From the NCBI RefSeq assembly GCF_038502225.1, contig NC_091300.1, forward strand, positions 47,055,613 to 47,119,612: DNA of 64,000 nt, read 5' to 3'. Below the pieces are notes generated by a model. The model made no database searches. It was not told the DNA's origin and worked only from the letters and a program-made list of their open reading frames with translations. The first letter of the stretch is position 1. Each line of letters starts with the position of its first letter. A program made the translations under genes and the position numbers. Origin of the DNA: Cherax quadricarinatus. Taxonomy: Eukaryota; Arthropoda; Malacostraca; Decapoda; Parastacidae. This document shows, in pieces, positions 17,349-31,246 of this stretch.

Positions 17349-20300
17349 CATGGGATCAACTTTGTCATCCTCCTTTGTACGTTTTCCAGTGCATTTATAT
17401 CTATTCTGTAATACAGTGACCAGAACTGTGCAGCATAATCTAAATAAGGTCTAACCAAAGATATATAGAGTTGAAGAACAATTTGAGGACTCTTATTATT
17501 TATGCTCCTTGATATGAAGGCAAGGATTCTGTTCACTTTATTGCTAACACTTAAACACTTGGCTTCAGATTACTGCTAACCAGAACTTCCAAATTCTTTT
17601 GGCAATCAGTAATATTAAGATCTACATTATTTAGTTTATATGTGGCACGGTTATTTTCTTGTCCAATGTTTAGAACTTTGCATTTGTCTGTAATAAACTA
17701 CATCTGCCACTTCTACGACCACTGCATCAGTCTATTCAAATCTTACACAAATAACCCACACATAGAAGAGAGGAACTTACGACGACGTTTCGGTCCGACT
17801 TGGACCATTTACAAAGTTACACTAACGAAAAGGAGAGAAGGAGGGAGTATATATAGTCCAGGAGGTGGTAGTGGTAGTAGTGGAGGTAGAAGGTAATAGT
17901 GGGGAAGGTAGTATGGAGGAGGTGGAGCCAGTCAAATGCTAAAAAAGAAGAGCACTGCAAGGGAGCTAGGGGCCCACAGAGAGTAGGAGCAAGAACACAG
18001 AGGGGGGGAGGAAATAAATAATGAAGGAACAAATACCCAAGGCAGAAGAAAGACAACCCACAGGAGAAAGAGGAAAGAGGAATGGGGAAGAGGGAGAAGA
18101 AAAAGGAATCAGGTTAAGTCACGGGTGTTCTGAAGTTTGGAGCATTTTACAATGTAGTGGGAAAGGAAGGCATCTACAGAGACGAAGCCAGGACTAAGAT
18201 TCATACAAGGAAAGTTGTGTATAAAGGAGTAAGTAGGAAGTTGAAAGTAATGAAGACACTTTTAGCAGAAGACCAGTCAATAGGATGGCTGTGATCTCTG
18301 ACGTGATGGAAAAAAGCATTGTTAGTGTCGGCAAGCCTAACACTACTTTTCTGCTCCCTAAGTCTGTCAGAAAGAGATCGGCCAGTTTCCCCAAAGTACT
18401 GAAGATGTTAGTGTTAGTCTGGCGAAAAGTAAGTTTGATGACTAAAGAACAGAGAGAGTTGTTGACATTAGAAAGACCGGAAATGTAAGGAAGGCAGAGG
18501 ACAGAAGTGTAGCGTTCCAGTCACGGTAATGTGCCCCTTTTTTTTTTTTTTTTTGCTATTCAAATCTTCCTGGAGCGTTCTAATGCCCTCATTAGAATGA
18601 AGACCTATTTTGGTGTCATCAGCAAACTTGCTAATGTCGCCATTTATTCCCTCATCAATGTCCTTTACATAAATTGTGAACAACGTGCCTCCACTCTGAT
18701 TTCTTCCCAGTTAATGCAAACTCTCTGCTGCCTATCTGTCAAGCATGCCTCTACCCGGAAAAAAAAATTCTCTTATTCCGTGTGCCTTAATTTTCCTCAA
18801 TAGCCCCTGATGTGGAACTCTATCGAAAGCCTCACTGAAGTCCATGTACACAAAATGATATTCATTACCATGATCTTCCTCCTCAATACCTTGGTGAAAA
18901 AAGTTAGTAAATTCGTGAGGCAGGAACGCCCCTTTGTAAAACCGTGCTGAGATTCATTAATCAGTATATGCCTTTCAAGATGGCTACAAATTGCCTCGGC
19001 AATTAATGATTCCATAAATTCTCCCACTATGGAGATAAAGCTTATTGGTCTATAGTTCGAAGCTAAGGACCTGTCACCTGCTTTGTAAATAGGTATTACA
19101 TTTGCCATTTTCCACTTGTCTGGTACCATGCCAGTTTGAAGTAATGTGTTGAAAAGATTAGCCAAGGGTTTACTAAGCTCTTCTTTACATTCCTTTAAAA
19201 CTCTTGCAAACCTTTGCATCAGGGCCTGGGGATTTTTTTGGTTTTAATTTCTCTATTTGTCTGAGGACCATGTCACTAGTTACCCTAATCGTTCATAGTT
19301 TATTATCGTCCTGTTCTACATAATTTATTATTTCTGGAATTTAGCTAGTATCTTCCTGCATAAAAACTGAGAGAAAATAAGAGTTAAAAATTTCAATTAT
19401 CACTGTCAGTGATCTGACCTGAGTTACTTTTGAGTGGGTCTATCTTGTCCCGAATCTTACTTCTATATAAATAAAAGAAACCTTTTGGGTTAGTGTTTGA
19501 ATACCTTGTCACTTTAGCCTCATAATCTCTTTTAGCTTTTCTTATTCCCTTTTTTTCTTATTTTTCTCTTTAATTGAATATATTAATTTCTTAACTGCCC
19601 ATCCCCTCTTTTGATACGCCTTTATATGCCTCTCTTTTGACCAATGAGATTTTTTAATCTATTGTTTATCCATTTGGGATAATTTTTGGTTGATCTAATT
19701 TCCCTACTTGGAACATAAGTTGTCTTGGCAGATAGAACTATGCTCTGGAAAACGTCATATTGGCAACCAACATCACCTACCTGACCCATAGTCAGGTCGT
19801 TCCAATTTAACTCACCCAGGTAATTTCTGAGTCCCTTGAAATCAGCCAAGCTGAAGTCTGGGACAGAGATTTGATTGCACTTATTTGGGTAATTCCATGT
19901 TATATTGAAACTAAGTAATTCGTGATTACTTTCCCCAAGCTCATCATTAACCTCAAGATTATTAATTATAGTGATTCCTTGTCGGCAAGAACCAAGTCAC
20001 TAGACTCAAGATTTCCTGTCATATTGTTGCAATCGATTTGTCTAAAGTTAAAATCTCCCATTAACACGACGTTTTCTTATCTAGATGTCTTATGAATTTG
20101 GTTCCTATAAATTACACTCAAAATTAATTTGTCATGATCCTCGAGAAACTGTAGTCAAACAAATTCTGTGTCCGATGCTTCTAGTCTAATATCTTGTCTA
20201 ACACAACAATTGAAATTATCTGTGACGTACATAGCTACTCCATCACCCTTCCTGTTGACCCTATTAGTGTGTAATAGTTTATAGTCTTGTATGTGGCATT

Positions 20301-20965
20301 CAGAAAGCATTTCTCTATTTTTCAGGTTGAATCATGTCTCCATTATAGCAATAATAAATACATTACCTACACATGCATGTAATCTTAACTCGTCTGTCTT
20401 ATTTCTTAGACTCCAACTATTAGTATAGTCAACCTTAAGTGAGCTAGTCACTCTCTGCCCTCTGTTGTCTCTCTTTGTTTGTTGATTAATTGTTTTGCCT
20501 TTACTAGCAACTTTATTTTTAATATTGTCTATTAAACATATCCCTGAAGTATCCTGGTAATATCTGCTGTTTTCAATCCTTGTACTGCAGCTTGATTGTT
20601 TTGCACACACACCCATACCTTTAAAATCTATCAGTTTAAAGTCCTAGACAAGTCAGCAATGCCTCCCTCCATTGAGCTGGCTAATGCAAGCATTCCAACC
20701 CCTCAGAGATATATCCCATCCCTTGCACACATATCACGTTTGCCATAAAATTTGTTCCAATTATCAATGAATGGGATTGCAAATTCCTTGCAGTACCTGT
20801 CTAGCCAGCAATTTACACCAATTGCATTAGACATCCATTCATTGCCCACTCCCCTTCTACGCAAGATGCTATAAATGATTGGGCCCCCTCCCCTAGACCT
20901 AATTATATTTATGACTGACTTGTTTCCTGCCCTTCCCAGCATCATTTCCACCAGCACTAACACTT
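17349..20965 (-). pseudogene. CR1-B LINE: decayed ORF2 and end of ORF1
   Basis: Minus-strand continuation of CR1-B beyond the BEL element. Recognisable pieces in order down the strand: the ORF1 end with RGVGNEWMSNAIGVNCWL and DMCARDGIYL (20,963-20,703), endonuclease start SLRNKTDELRLHACVGNV (20,616-20,332), PSREIRSTKNYPKWINNRL (about 19,700), RT PDKWKMANVIPIYKAGD and HGFTKGRSCLTNLLTFF (19,219-18,797), DISKFADDTKIG (about 18,640) and RSINNKSPQIVLQLYISLVR (17,536-17,294). Many frameshifts and stops show that it is older than CR1-A and CR1-C. A Penelope-like fragment interrupts it at 17,745-18,555, and CR1-C interrupts ORF1 at 20,966. Confidence 0.88.
17745..18555 (-). mobile_element. Penelope-like element fragment with 13-bp target duplication
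   Basis: CTATTCAAATCTT occurs at 17,732-17,744 and 18,556-18,568, so the 811 bp between them are an insertion into CR1-B. On the minus strand, near 18,400-18,200, one frame resembles the end of a GIY-YIG endonuclease region (LSDRLREHKS-like). The far end (17,745-17,815) has 'acgacgtttcggtccgactt', a stem-loop GGTCC...GGACC followed by GAAACG, the terminal motif of Penelope-like elements. A T-run lies at 18,537-18,554. The Penelope assignment is moderate; the insertion itself is clear. Confidence 0.6.
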
Positions 20966-23306
20966 AGTTTCAATATATCATGGAATTACCCAGATAACTG
21001 CAATCAAATCTCTGTCCCAGACTTTCGCTTGGCCGACTTCATGGGACTGAAAAATTACTTGGGTGGGCTAAATTGGGATGACCTGACTATGGGTCAGGTA
21101 AGTGATCTTGGTTGCCAATATGACGTTTTTCAGAGCATAGTTCTAGCTGCCCAGACAACTTTTGATCCGAGTAGGGAAATTAGATTTAACAAAAATGATC
21201 CCAAATGGATGAACAAAATTTTAAAACATCTCATTGGTCAAAAGAGAGGCATATATAGGCATATCAAAAGAGGGGATGGGCAGTTAAGAAATCAATATAT
21301 TCAATTAAAGAGAGAAATAAAGAAAGGAATAAGGAAAGCAAAAAGAGATTATGAGGCTAAGGTCGCAAGGGATTCAAAGACTAACCCAAAAGGGTTCTTT
21401 CAGGTATACAGAAGTAAGATTAGGGACAAGATTGGCCCACTTAAGAGTAACTCTGGTCAGATCACTGACAGTGATAAGGATATGTGTGAAATTCTAAATA
21501 CCTACTTCTTCTCAGTTTTCAACAAGGAAAATACTAGCGATATTCCTGAAATAATAAATTACGTAGAACAGGATGATAATAAACTATGTACGATTGTGGT
21601 AACTAGTGACATGGTCCTCAGACAAATAGAGAAACTAAAACCTAACAAATCCCCAGGTCCTGATGAACTGTTTGCAAGGGTGTTAAAGGAATGTAAAGAG
21701 GAACTTAGCATACCTTTGGCTAATCTTTTTAACATATCACTACAAGCTGGCATAGCGCCTGATAAGTGGAAAATGGCAAATGTAATACCTATTTACAAGG
21801 CAGGTGACAGGTCCTTGGCTTCGAACTATAGACCAATAAGCCTTACCTCCATAGTGGGAAAATTTATGGAATCAATAATTGCCAAAGCAATTCGTAGCCA
21901 TCTTGACAGGCACAGATTGATTAATGATTCTCAACACGGTTTTACAAAGGGGCGTTCCTGTCTTACGAATTTACTAACTTTTTTCACTAAGGTGTTTGAG
22001 GAGGTAGATCAAGGTAATGAATATGATATTGTGTATATGGACTTCAGTAAGGCTTTCGATAGAGTTCCACACCAGAGGCTATTGAGGAAACTTAGGGCAC
22101 ACGGAATAGGAGGAGAAATTTTTTCCTGGGTAGAGGCATGGCTGACAAATAGACAGCAGAGAGTTTGCATAAATGGGGAGAAATCAGAATGGGGGCACGT
22201 CACAAGCGGTGTTCCTCAGGGGTCAGTGTTGGACCCGTTGTTGTTCACAATTTAGATAAACGACATAGATGAGGGAATAAATAGTGACATAAGCAAATTT
22301 GCTGATGACACCAAAATAGGCCGTCCAATTCATTCTAATGAGGACATTAGAGCACTCCAGGATGATTTGAATAGACTGACGCAATGGTCGGAGAAGTGGC
22401 AGATGCAGTTTAATATTGGCAAATGCAAAGTTCTAAATGTTGGACAGTTAAATAACCATGCCACATATAAACTAAATAATGTAGATCTTAATACTACCGA
22501 TTGCGAAAAGGATTTAGGAGTTCTGGTTAGCAGTAACCTAAAATCAAGACAACAGTGCATTAGTGTTCGCAATAAAGCTAACAGAATTCTTGGCTTCATA
22601 TCTAGAAGTATAAATAATAGAAGTCCTCAGGTTGTTCTTCAACTCTGTATATCCTTGGTTAGGCCTCATTTAGAATATGCTGCTCAGTTCTGGTCACCGT
22701 ATTACAGAATGGATTTAAATGCTCTGAAAAACGTACAGAGGAGGATGACAAAGATGATCCCATGTATTAGAAATTTTCCCTATGAGGATAGACTGAGGGC
22801 CCTGAATCGAAACTCTCTCGAAAGGCGTAGAATTAGGGGGATATGATCGAGGTGTATAAATGGAAAACAGGAATAAATAAAGGGGATGTAAATAGTGTGC
22901 TGAAAATTTCCAGCCAAGACAGGACTCGCAGCAATGGTTTCAAGTTGGAAAAATTCAGATTCAGGAAGGATATAGGAAAGTACTGGTTTGGTAATAGAGT
23001 TGTGGATGAGTGGAACAAACTCCCGAGTACAGTTATTGAGGCTAAAACGTTGTGTAGTTTTAAAAATAGGTTAGATAATCACATGAGTGGGTGTGGGTGG
23101 GTGTGAGTTGGACCTGACTAGCTTGTGCTGCTGGGTCTGGTACAGTGCTCTATCCTTGAGTGGGGATGACCAGACTGGGTGGGTCATTGGGATAATCCGG
23201 GGGGTGGGTCATTGGTCTAATCCGGGGGGGTCACATGGACCTGCTCCGCATGGGTCAGTAGGCCTGTTGCAGTGTTCCTTATTTCTTATGTTCTTATGTT
23301 CTTATG
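20966..23306 (+). mobile_element. CR1-C LINE, 5'-truncated, inserted head-on into CR1-B
   Basis: A plus-strand CR1 copy of the same family as the element it interrupts. It starts within the endonuclease end and finishes with tandem TTCTTATG at 23,283-23,306. CR1-B ORF1 stops at 20,965 and continues at 23,307. Only a few host bases appear lost at the junction and I find no clear target duplication. Confidence 0.88.
21029..23106 (+). pseudogene. CR1-C ORF2: reverse transcriptase, one stop and one frameshift
   Basis: The frame opens with PDFRLADFMGLKNYLGG and covers the complete RT: NKSPGPDELFARVLKEC, DKWKMANVIPIYKAGD, SNYRPISLTSIVGKFMES, QHGFTKGRSCLTNLLTFF, YMDFSKAFDRVPHQRLL and GVPQGSVLDPLLFTI. 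An in-frame TAG at 22,253-22,255 replaces the usual Tyr before INDID. The frame then continues through SDISKFADDTKIGR and SRSINNRSPQVVLQLCISLV to RRRIRG at about 22,840. A one-base shift near 22,843 leads into MIEVYKWKTGINKGD, ending at 23,106. Its few lesions place it between CR1-A and CR1-B in decay. Confidence 0.9.
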
Positions 23307-23880
23307 ATGGGCTTGTTCCCATTGCCTGACATAATGTTTTCCAACCTGCTGATTATATCATCAACACCAGCTCCTGGGAAGCACACTCTCTGTCTAACGT
23401 TCCTCTCTATGTTACAGAAAGCACGGTCTATATACCTTACCTGGGAGTCACCCACAACCAAAATGTTCTTACCTCGATTAGCAGGGGAGTTATTGGTACG
23501 GTTAACCTCGCTAACCACTGAAGCACACTCGTCCTGGAGAACAGAGTATCGATTTCCTACTTTCAGATCTCTATTAAGCTTCCTTATCTTGATACTTCTA
23601 CTTTTAGTAGAGACCACATTCCACTGAAGCGGTTTCCACTCTTCAACTCACTGCTGGTAACCTTTTCCTCCACACCGACTCCACCCTTCTCACACTCAAT
23701 CCCAGATCCATCTAGGCTAATTTTCATCCTCCAGATTTCCTCTTAGAGAACTCGAATCTCCTCCTTCAACACTTTAACCTGTGATCCCAAAACTCTATAA
23801 CAAGCCATGGTGTTCTATAACGCTCCAATCCCCCATACAGCTTGTACAGGATGACCTTTCGTGACCACTGACCTCAGCGT
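23307..23880 (-). pseudogene. CR1-B ORF1 N-terminal part and 5' UTR
   Basis: A probable start ATG lies at 23,809 (MACYRVLGSQVKVLKEE, a coiled-coil-like beginning). A frame from 23,617 encodes KNILVVGDSQVRYIDRAF, the SGNH block I of the ORF1 esterase, and ends at GNGNKPII where CR1-C inserted. The rest of the domain lies at 20,963-20,703. The stretch 23,810-about 23,880 appears to be the CR1 5' UTR, which makes CR1-B close to full length. Confidence 0.8.
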
Positions 23881-24246
23881 CCTGGAATAATTGCCTGCGT
23901 ATACTTTGACACCATGATACTGCATGTTTACTCGACTCTTCAGGGCAAGGAGTGAATGTGGCAAGTTCTTTCTAACGTGCAACACACAGCAGTTGGTACA
24001 CCTTAAGTTATAAGCTGCATATTCAGGCAACTTTGGTGGAGATGTTCCATCTTGCAGTGTACATTCCTGCAAACAGGTGACATCAATATTCTTGGATGCA
24101 CAAATATGATGTAAGTCAGGCAACCGCTTCCTGATGGAACCAATGTTCCATGAAAAAAAAGTAATGTATCCATTGTAATAAGTCATTACAATCTCTTGCT
24201 CATAAGATGGTAAGGCTGTTATGCTTTGGCTACAGTGTGCTGACAC
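23881..24246 (-). pseudogene. I-like LINE ORF2: N-terminal half of the endonuclease
   Basis: FFSWNIGSIRKRLPDLHHI and IDVTCLQECTLQDG are the first blocks of an APE-type LINE endonuclease (Asn, and Glu of the LQE motif). It continues to VKVYAGNYS, after which the frame runs into CR1-B sequence. The next expected block, NLYAPANQ, is found at 3,860 on the other side of CR1-B, so both belong to the same LINE. Confidence 0.8.
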
Positions 24247-25800
24247 TTAAGAGCAAATAGCATAGTTTGTACATTTTTATTTTCAGAGCCTTTTTCTCTA
24301 AGTATTTCCCGGCATTTTGCCAGCCAGTTCCTAGGCAATGTTTGAAGCCAAGAGTCGTTGGCTTCTTCCTCACAAATTGTTTGAAACTGAATGGAAATTG
24401 CTGCACTTTTGACATTATCAGTGTACTCAAGAGTACCATCCTGATTACCTGTATTTATAAAATTTATCAGTATATGTTGAAGATCCTTATTTTTTTTTTG
24501 TGTGTAAGTTTGTTATAATTTGTAAAAGGTCTGGTGAATCCAATGTCTCTTCAGTGAAAGGTACTTCTGGGTTAGTTCTTTCAACACGTGTCTCCTTAAC
24601 AGATACCAAGGTTACATTAATATTCTCTGATGGTGCCTGTGGCATGACTGACTCGTCATTCATTGCAGATAGATCCTTTGCGCTTAACACATCTCCAGCT
24701 TCCTGTGGGGTCATATGTGTAATGTCCGTCTGACTGTTGTAGATGTGTGCATTGAAAAGAGTGACATGCTCATCCCAATATACAGGTGTAAGCACAGGTA
24801 TGAGTAGTGGCAGATCAGTAGTTCCACGTGTTCTAGCAGGGATGGCTAGCTCCTCCACAACTGGTGTGTGTGATGACATTCTGATATCACCAGAATCCTT
24901 GCAGGGAGATTGGGCTCTTCCACACTTTGCAGAGGTGGAGTCATAGTCTGGCTGTGGTAGGCTGGACTGCCTCATCCTCAGTTGCCATTAAAGGACTGTT
25001 ATCAGGTTTACATCGAATGTTGGTTGGGCTGCGACTGCAGTCCTTATGGTAAACTTTAATCCCAGCTTCTTTACAGTTAATTTAATACACTTAAATTTTT
25101 AGCTGTCAAGGACTACTGTGCATTTTCTAGTGGGATGTTTCCCAGCACACTTATCACACCAAAAATGTAGTATTCCACAGTCTACTACAACATGCCCACA
25201 TGTAACAACATGTAACACCTACGTTGAGGGGGTAGGCACACTTTTCGAGGGAGAGGCACATGGCCTACCCAACTGGCAATAATTTGGGATCTTCCTTTAA
25301 ATCTTTTAGGTTTGATGATATGCTCACTCAGAGCGAGATGGGATGGGTCCATATAGAGAGGATATCCAAAGTTTATGATATTGACCCATTTTTTACAGTG
25401 GTGAGTGTCTGATGGAGGGCGGAGCAGCTTAATACCTTCCTAAGTTGTATTAAGTAGATCACTGATCACATTATCATTCTCTTCCTCCGACACATAGTTG
25501 TGAGAGTTATTTTTAAATTGGATCCTTGCCTTAGGATGTTTCTTTACTGCTTCCTGTAGCCATGCACATTTAGCAGGCATCAGGGTGTTGTCAGGGAAGT
25601 TCAGCTTAACACATTCTTACTTTGAAGAAAGGCTTCTTGCAGCCTGTGTGCAACAAGGACGTTTAGTTTCACATTGTCTACGAGTCAAGTGAGTCTGACT
25701 ACGTCGGCGCTCTAGCCCTTTCTCACTTTTTCTCCTGTGTTTGCTTTTAAAGGTCTGGAAGCTATCATCATTTCCATCACCTGCTGAAATAGGTTCCTCA
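24247..25800 (-). pseudogene. I-like LINE ORF1 (nucleic-acid-binding protein), decayed
   Basis: Minus-strand reading gives fragments such as FPDNTLMPAKCAWLQEAVKK, KARIQFKNNSHNYVSEEEND and IIASWVGHVPLPRKV (25,600-25,240), then CGHVVVDCGILHFW-CDKCAGKHPTRKC near 25,190-25,120, a zinc-knuckle-like cluster. A separate open stretch at 24,975-24,487 (162 aa) is polar and unrecognised. The order ORF1, knuckle, then endonuclease fits an I-like LINE. Stops and frame changes are numerous, so boundaries are approximate. Confidence 0.6.
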
Positions 25801-26440
25801 GTGACAGTTATACCTTATGCAAGAGGAAATATTTATTTTAAAGTCAGAATTCTAAAATAGATCATATGACACAAAGGTTCAAGTTCAATGAACACTTCCA
25901 ATTAACTTAACTCAGGATACTACTACTAAATACGATACAGATCTCACTAAAAGTACATTCAGAGACTTTTTGTATAGGTGATAATAATATGCCATATATA
26001 ATGGACGGTACAGACAAGATCTCACACCTAAGAACAAATTACAAAGATGAAGAATTAGAGAGAAAAAAGAAAAGTAGGTAATACTGATCATAAAAATAGA
26101 ATTCTGACATATATTACATTAAATAAAGGGGTTCAAATTCAATGAAGACTTCCACATGAGTCAGTTCAGGCTACTGCCACCTAGTATGATACCTCGCTGA
26201 AAAATAATATTGCACACATCACAGTGAATGGTGAAGACAACCTCTTACACCCAAGCACAAATTATAAAGAAAAGTACTTAAGAAAAAAAAGAAACCTGAG
26301 TATAAAGTGAGAGTTGGAGCAAAGATGACACTAAACTAAGTAGTTCATACATCAACTTGTATAAAAGAAATTTGATCAGAGAACAAGAATAATTATGTAA
26401 CACACTGCACAGATGCACCTTTGAGGTAGTGCCACTAAAA
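25801..26440. repeat. Diverged tandem duplication upstream of the I-like LINE ORF1
   Basis: Two units of about 260 bp share an ordered set of blocks: 'agaattct', 'ttcaa.ttcaatga', 'acttcca', 'cactaaaagta'-like, then 'aatgg..g...acaa..tc..acac' and 'gcacaaattataaag'. The units start near 25,840 and 26,098. They are AT-rich and non-coding. They may be 5' monomers of the LINE or simply older host repeats. Confidence 0.45.
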
Positions 26441-26452
26441 TAAAACACACAC

Positions 26453-26682
26453 AGGTACTATAGGTACACAAATGTACTACAGGTACACAAAGGTATTACA
26501 GGTACACAAAGGTATTACAGGTACACAAAGGTATTACAGGTACACAAAGGTATTACAGGTACACAAATGTACTACAGGTACACAAAGGTATTACAGGTAC
26601 ACAAATGTACTACAGGTACACAAAGGTATTACAGGTACACAAAGGTATTACAGGTACACATAGATACTACAGGTACACAGAG
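26453..26682. repeat. 19-bp minisatellite, about 12 units
   Basis: Unit GGTACACAAAGGTATTACA with variants such as 'aatgtacta'. The short apparent frames across it simply repeat YYRYTKVLQVHKGITGT. Confidence 0.95.
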
Positions 26683-26754
26683 GAATCAGTGGGTAATATT
26701 CAATGGAATGATTTCACATACATCAATGTCTGCAAAGTAAGTCAGATTAAGACT

Positions 26755-26786
26755 GTATATATACACACACACACACACACACACAT

Positions 26787-26815
<29 letters not shown>
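26755..26815. repeat. (CA)n microsatellite
   Basis: TA-rich start then two CA runs separated by 'tattca'. It directly abuts the 5S-like sequence. Confidence 0.9.
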
Positions 26816-26820
<5 letters not shown>

Positions 26821-26935
26821 CGGCCATACCACGTCGAACGCATCGCTTCTCGTCCGATCAGCGAAGCTAAGCAATGTTGGGTTTGGTTAGTACTTGGATG
26901 AGTGACGGTCTGGGAACACCAAATGCTGTTGGCAT
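26816..26935 (+). rRNA. 5S rRNA-derived sequence, degenerate (pseudogene or SINE head)
   Basis: About 120 bases align end to end with metazoan 5S rRNA: 'caacggccataccacg' at the start, 'tctcgtccgatca', 'gaagctaagcaa' (A box of the internal promoter), 'gttagtacttggatgagtgac' split at its usual place (C box), 'tgggaacacc', and 'gctgttggcat' at the end. Several normally fixed positions have changed, mostly loss of CG pairs ('gggtttgg' for the usual 'gggcgcgg', 'accaaatg' for 'accgcgtg'). The copy is single, preceded by a CA run and followed by a repeat body rather than spacer, so a relic or a 5S-headed SINE is more likely than a working rRNA gene. A TTTT follows at 26,941. Confidence 0.8.
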
Positions 26936-27043
26936 AAAAACTTTTAAGCAGAGGTATGATAAAGCTCACGGTTCAGGGAGAGTGACCTAGTAGCGACCAG
27001 TGAAGCTTGGACTCGACCCCTGCAACCTCAACTAGGTGAGTAC
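26936..27043 (+). mobile_element. Repeat body fused to the 5S head (candidate 5S-derived SINE)
   Basis: 'gggagagtgacctagtagcg' and 'gactcgacccctgcaacctc' followed by 'aactaggtgagtac' resemble a dispersed crustacean repeat that I recall with the same CA-repeat tail. The 5S head, this body and the CA tail form a 5'-to-3' layout like that of a SINE. A chance neighbour relationship cannot be excluded from one copy. Confidence 0.45.
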
Positions 27044-29237
<2,194 letters not shown>

Positions 29238-29334
29238 TGTGGTGAAAGTGTTGAATGATGAAAGTATTTTCTTTTTGGGGATTTTCTTTCTTTTTTGGGT
29301 CACCCTGCCTCGGTGGGAGACGGCCGACTTTTTG

Positions 29335-29416
<82 letters not shown>
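29238..29416 (+). repeat. Third RTE 3' end and (TA)n
   Basis: 29,238-29,337 carries the plus-strand RTE tail ('gtcaccctgcctcggtggga' and 'gacggccgact') and is followed by about 80 bp of TA. It is more diverged than the first two tails. Confidence 0.8.
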
Positions 29417-29931
<515 letters not shown>

Positions 29932-30980
29932 ACAAGTCGACCGTATCCCACCGAGGCAGGGTGACCCAAAAAAAGAAAATCCCAAAAAAGAAAATATTTT
30001 CATCATCCAACACTTTCATCTCACACATAATCACTGTTTTTGCAGAGGTGCTCAGAATACAACAGTTTAGAAGCATATACGTATAAAGATAAACATCATA
30101 TCCCTCCAAACTGCTAATATCCCAAACCCCTCCTTTAAAGTGCAGGCATTGTACTTCCCATTTCCAGGACTCAAGTCCGACTATATAAAAATAACCGGTT
30201 TCCCTGAATCCCTTCACAGCTCGTCAGTTCCCAAATACCATTCGTCTCCATTCACTCCTAACACGCTCACACACTCTTGCTTTAAGTCCAAGCCCCTCGC
30301 CCACAAAACCTCCTTTACCCCCTCCCTCCAACCTTTTCGAGGATGACCCCTACCCCGCCTTCCTTCCCCTACAGATTTATACGCTCTCCATGCCATTCTA
30401 CTTTGATCCATTCTCTCTAAATGAGCAAACCACCTCAACAACCCCTCTTCAGCCCTCTGACTAATACTTTTATTAACTCCGCACCTTCTTCTAATTTCCA
30501 CACTCCGAATTTTCTGCATAATATACACCACACATTGCCATTAGACAAGACATCACTTCCTCCAACCGCCTCCTCGCTGCAGCATTTACAACCCAAGGTT
30601 CACACCCATATAAGAGTGTTGGTACTACAATACTTTCATACATTCCCTTCTTTGCCTCCATAGATAAAGTTTTTCGTTTCCACATATACCTCAATGCACC
30701 ACTCGCCTTTTTTCCTTCATCAATTCTATGATTAACCTCATCCTTCATAAATCCATCCGCTGACACGTCAACTCCCAAATATCGGAAAACATTCACTTCT
30801 TCCATATTCCTCCTCCCCAATTTGATATCCAATTTTTCTTTATCTAAATCATTTGATACCCTCATCACCTTACTCTTTTCTATGTTCACTTTCAACTTTC
30901 TACCTTTACACACACTCTCAAACCCGTCCACTAACCTTTGCAATTTTTCTTTAGAATCTCCCATAAGCACAGTATCATCA

Positions 30981-31154
30981 TTATTATTATTATTATTACA
31001 ATCAAGGGGGAAGCGCTAAACCCGGAGGATTATACAGCGCCTGGGGGGGGGGGTATGTGGAAGGCATTCAGGCTTAATTTGGGGAACTGGAGCACAGATC
31101 CAATTCCCTAAATCAAGAGCCCCTCACCAACATCAAGGAACCTTCCTTAAGGGG
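30981..31154. mobile_element. SINE-like insertion (GCGCTAAACC repeat) with 12-bp target duplication
   Basis: ACAGTATCATCA flanks it at 30,969-30,980 and 31,155-31,166. It starts with an ATT trinucleotide run and contains 'gaagcgctaaacccgg', 'ggattatacagcgcct', 'ttcaggcttaatttgggg' and 'ccttccttaagggg'. A diverged copy lies at 59,753-59,890. I recall it as a dispersed decapod repeat; no tRNA-like promoter was certain. Confidence 0.75.
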
Positions 31155-31246
31155 ACAGTATCATCAGCAAAATGTTTTAGAATCTCCCATAAGCACAGTA
31201 TCATCAGCAAAATGTTTTAGAATCTCCCATAAGCACAGTATCATCA
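31155..31246. repeat. 40-bp tandem repeat of the RTE FADD region
   Basis: The unit spans 'gcaaaatgttttagaatctc' plus 'ccataagcacagtatcatca' and occurs at 31,167-31,206 and 31,207-31,246, after a further partial copy at 30,951-30,980. Reversed, each copy encodes the ADDTVLMGDS region of the RT, but 40 is not a multiple of three, so the copies are out of frame with each other. Confidence 0.85.

Noticed and set aside
17817..18056. Hydrophobic 79-codon minus-strand frame that could suggest a membrane protein
   Set aside because: Lies in the purine-rich interior of the Penelope-like insertion; composition explains the Leu/Pro/Phe richness and no neighbouring exon fits.
22330..22599. Minus-strand frame of 89 codons within CR1-C
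   Set aside because: Shadow of the RT frame on the other strand.
26816..26935. Functional 5S rRNA gene
   Set aside because: Single copy, changed at normally fixed positions and fused to a repeat body; kept only as a derived sequence.
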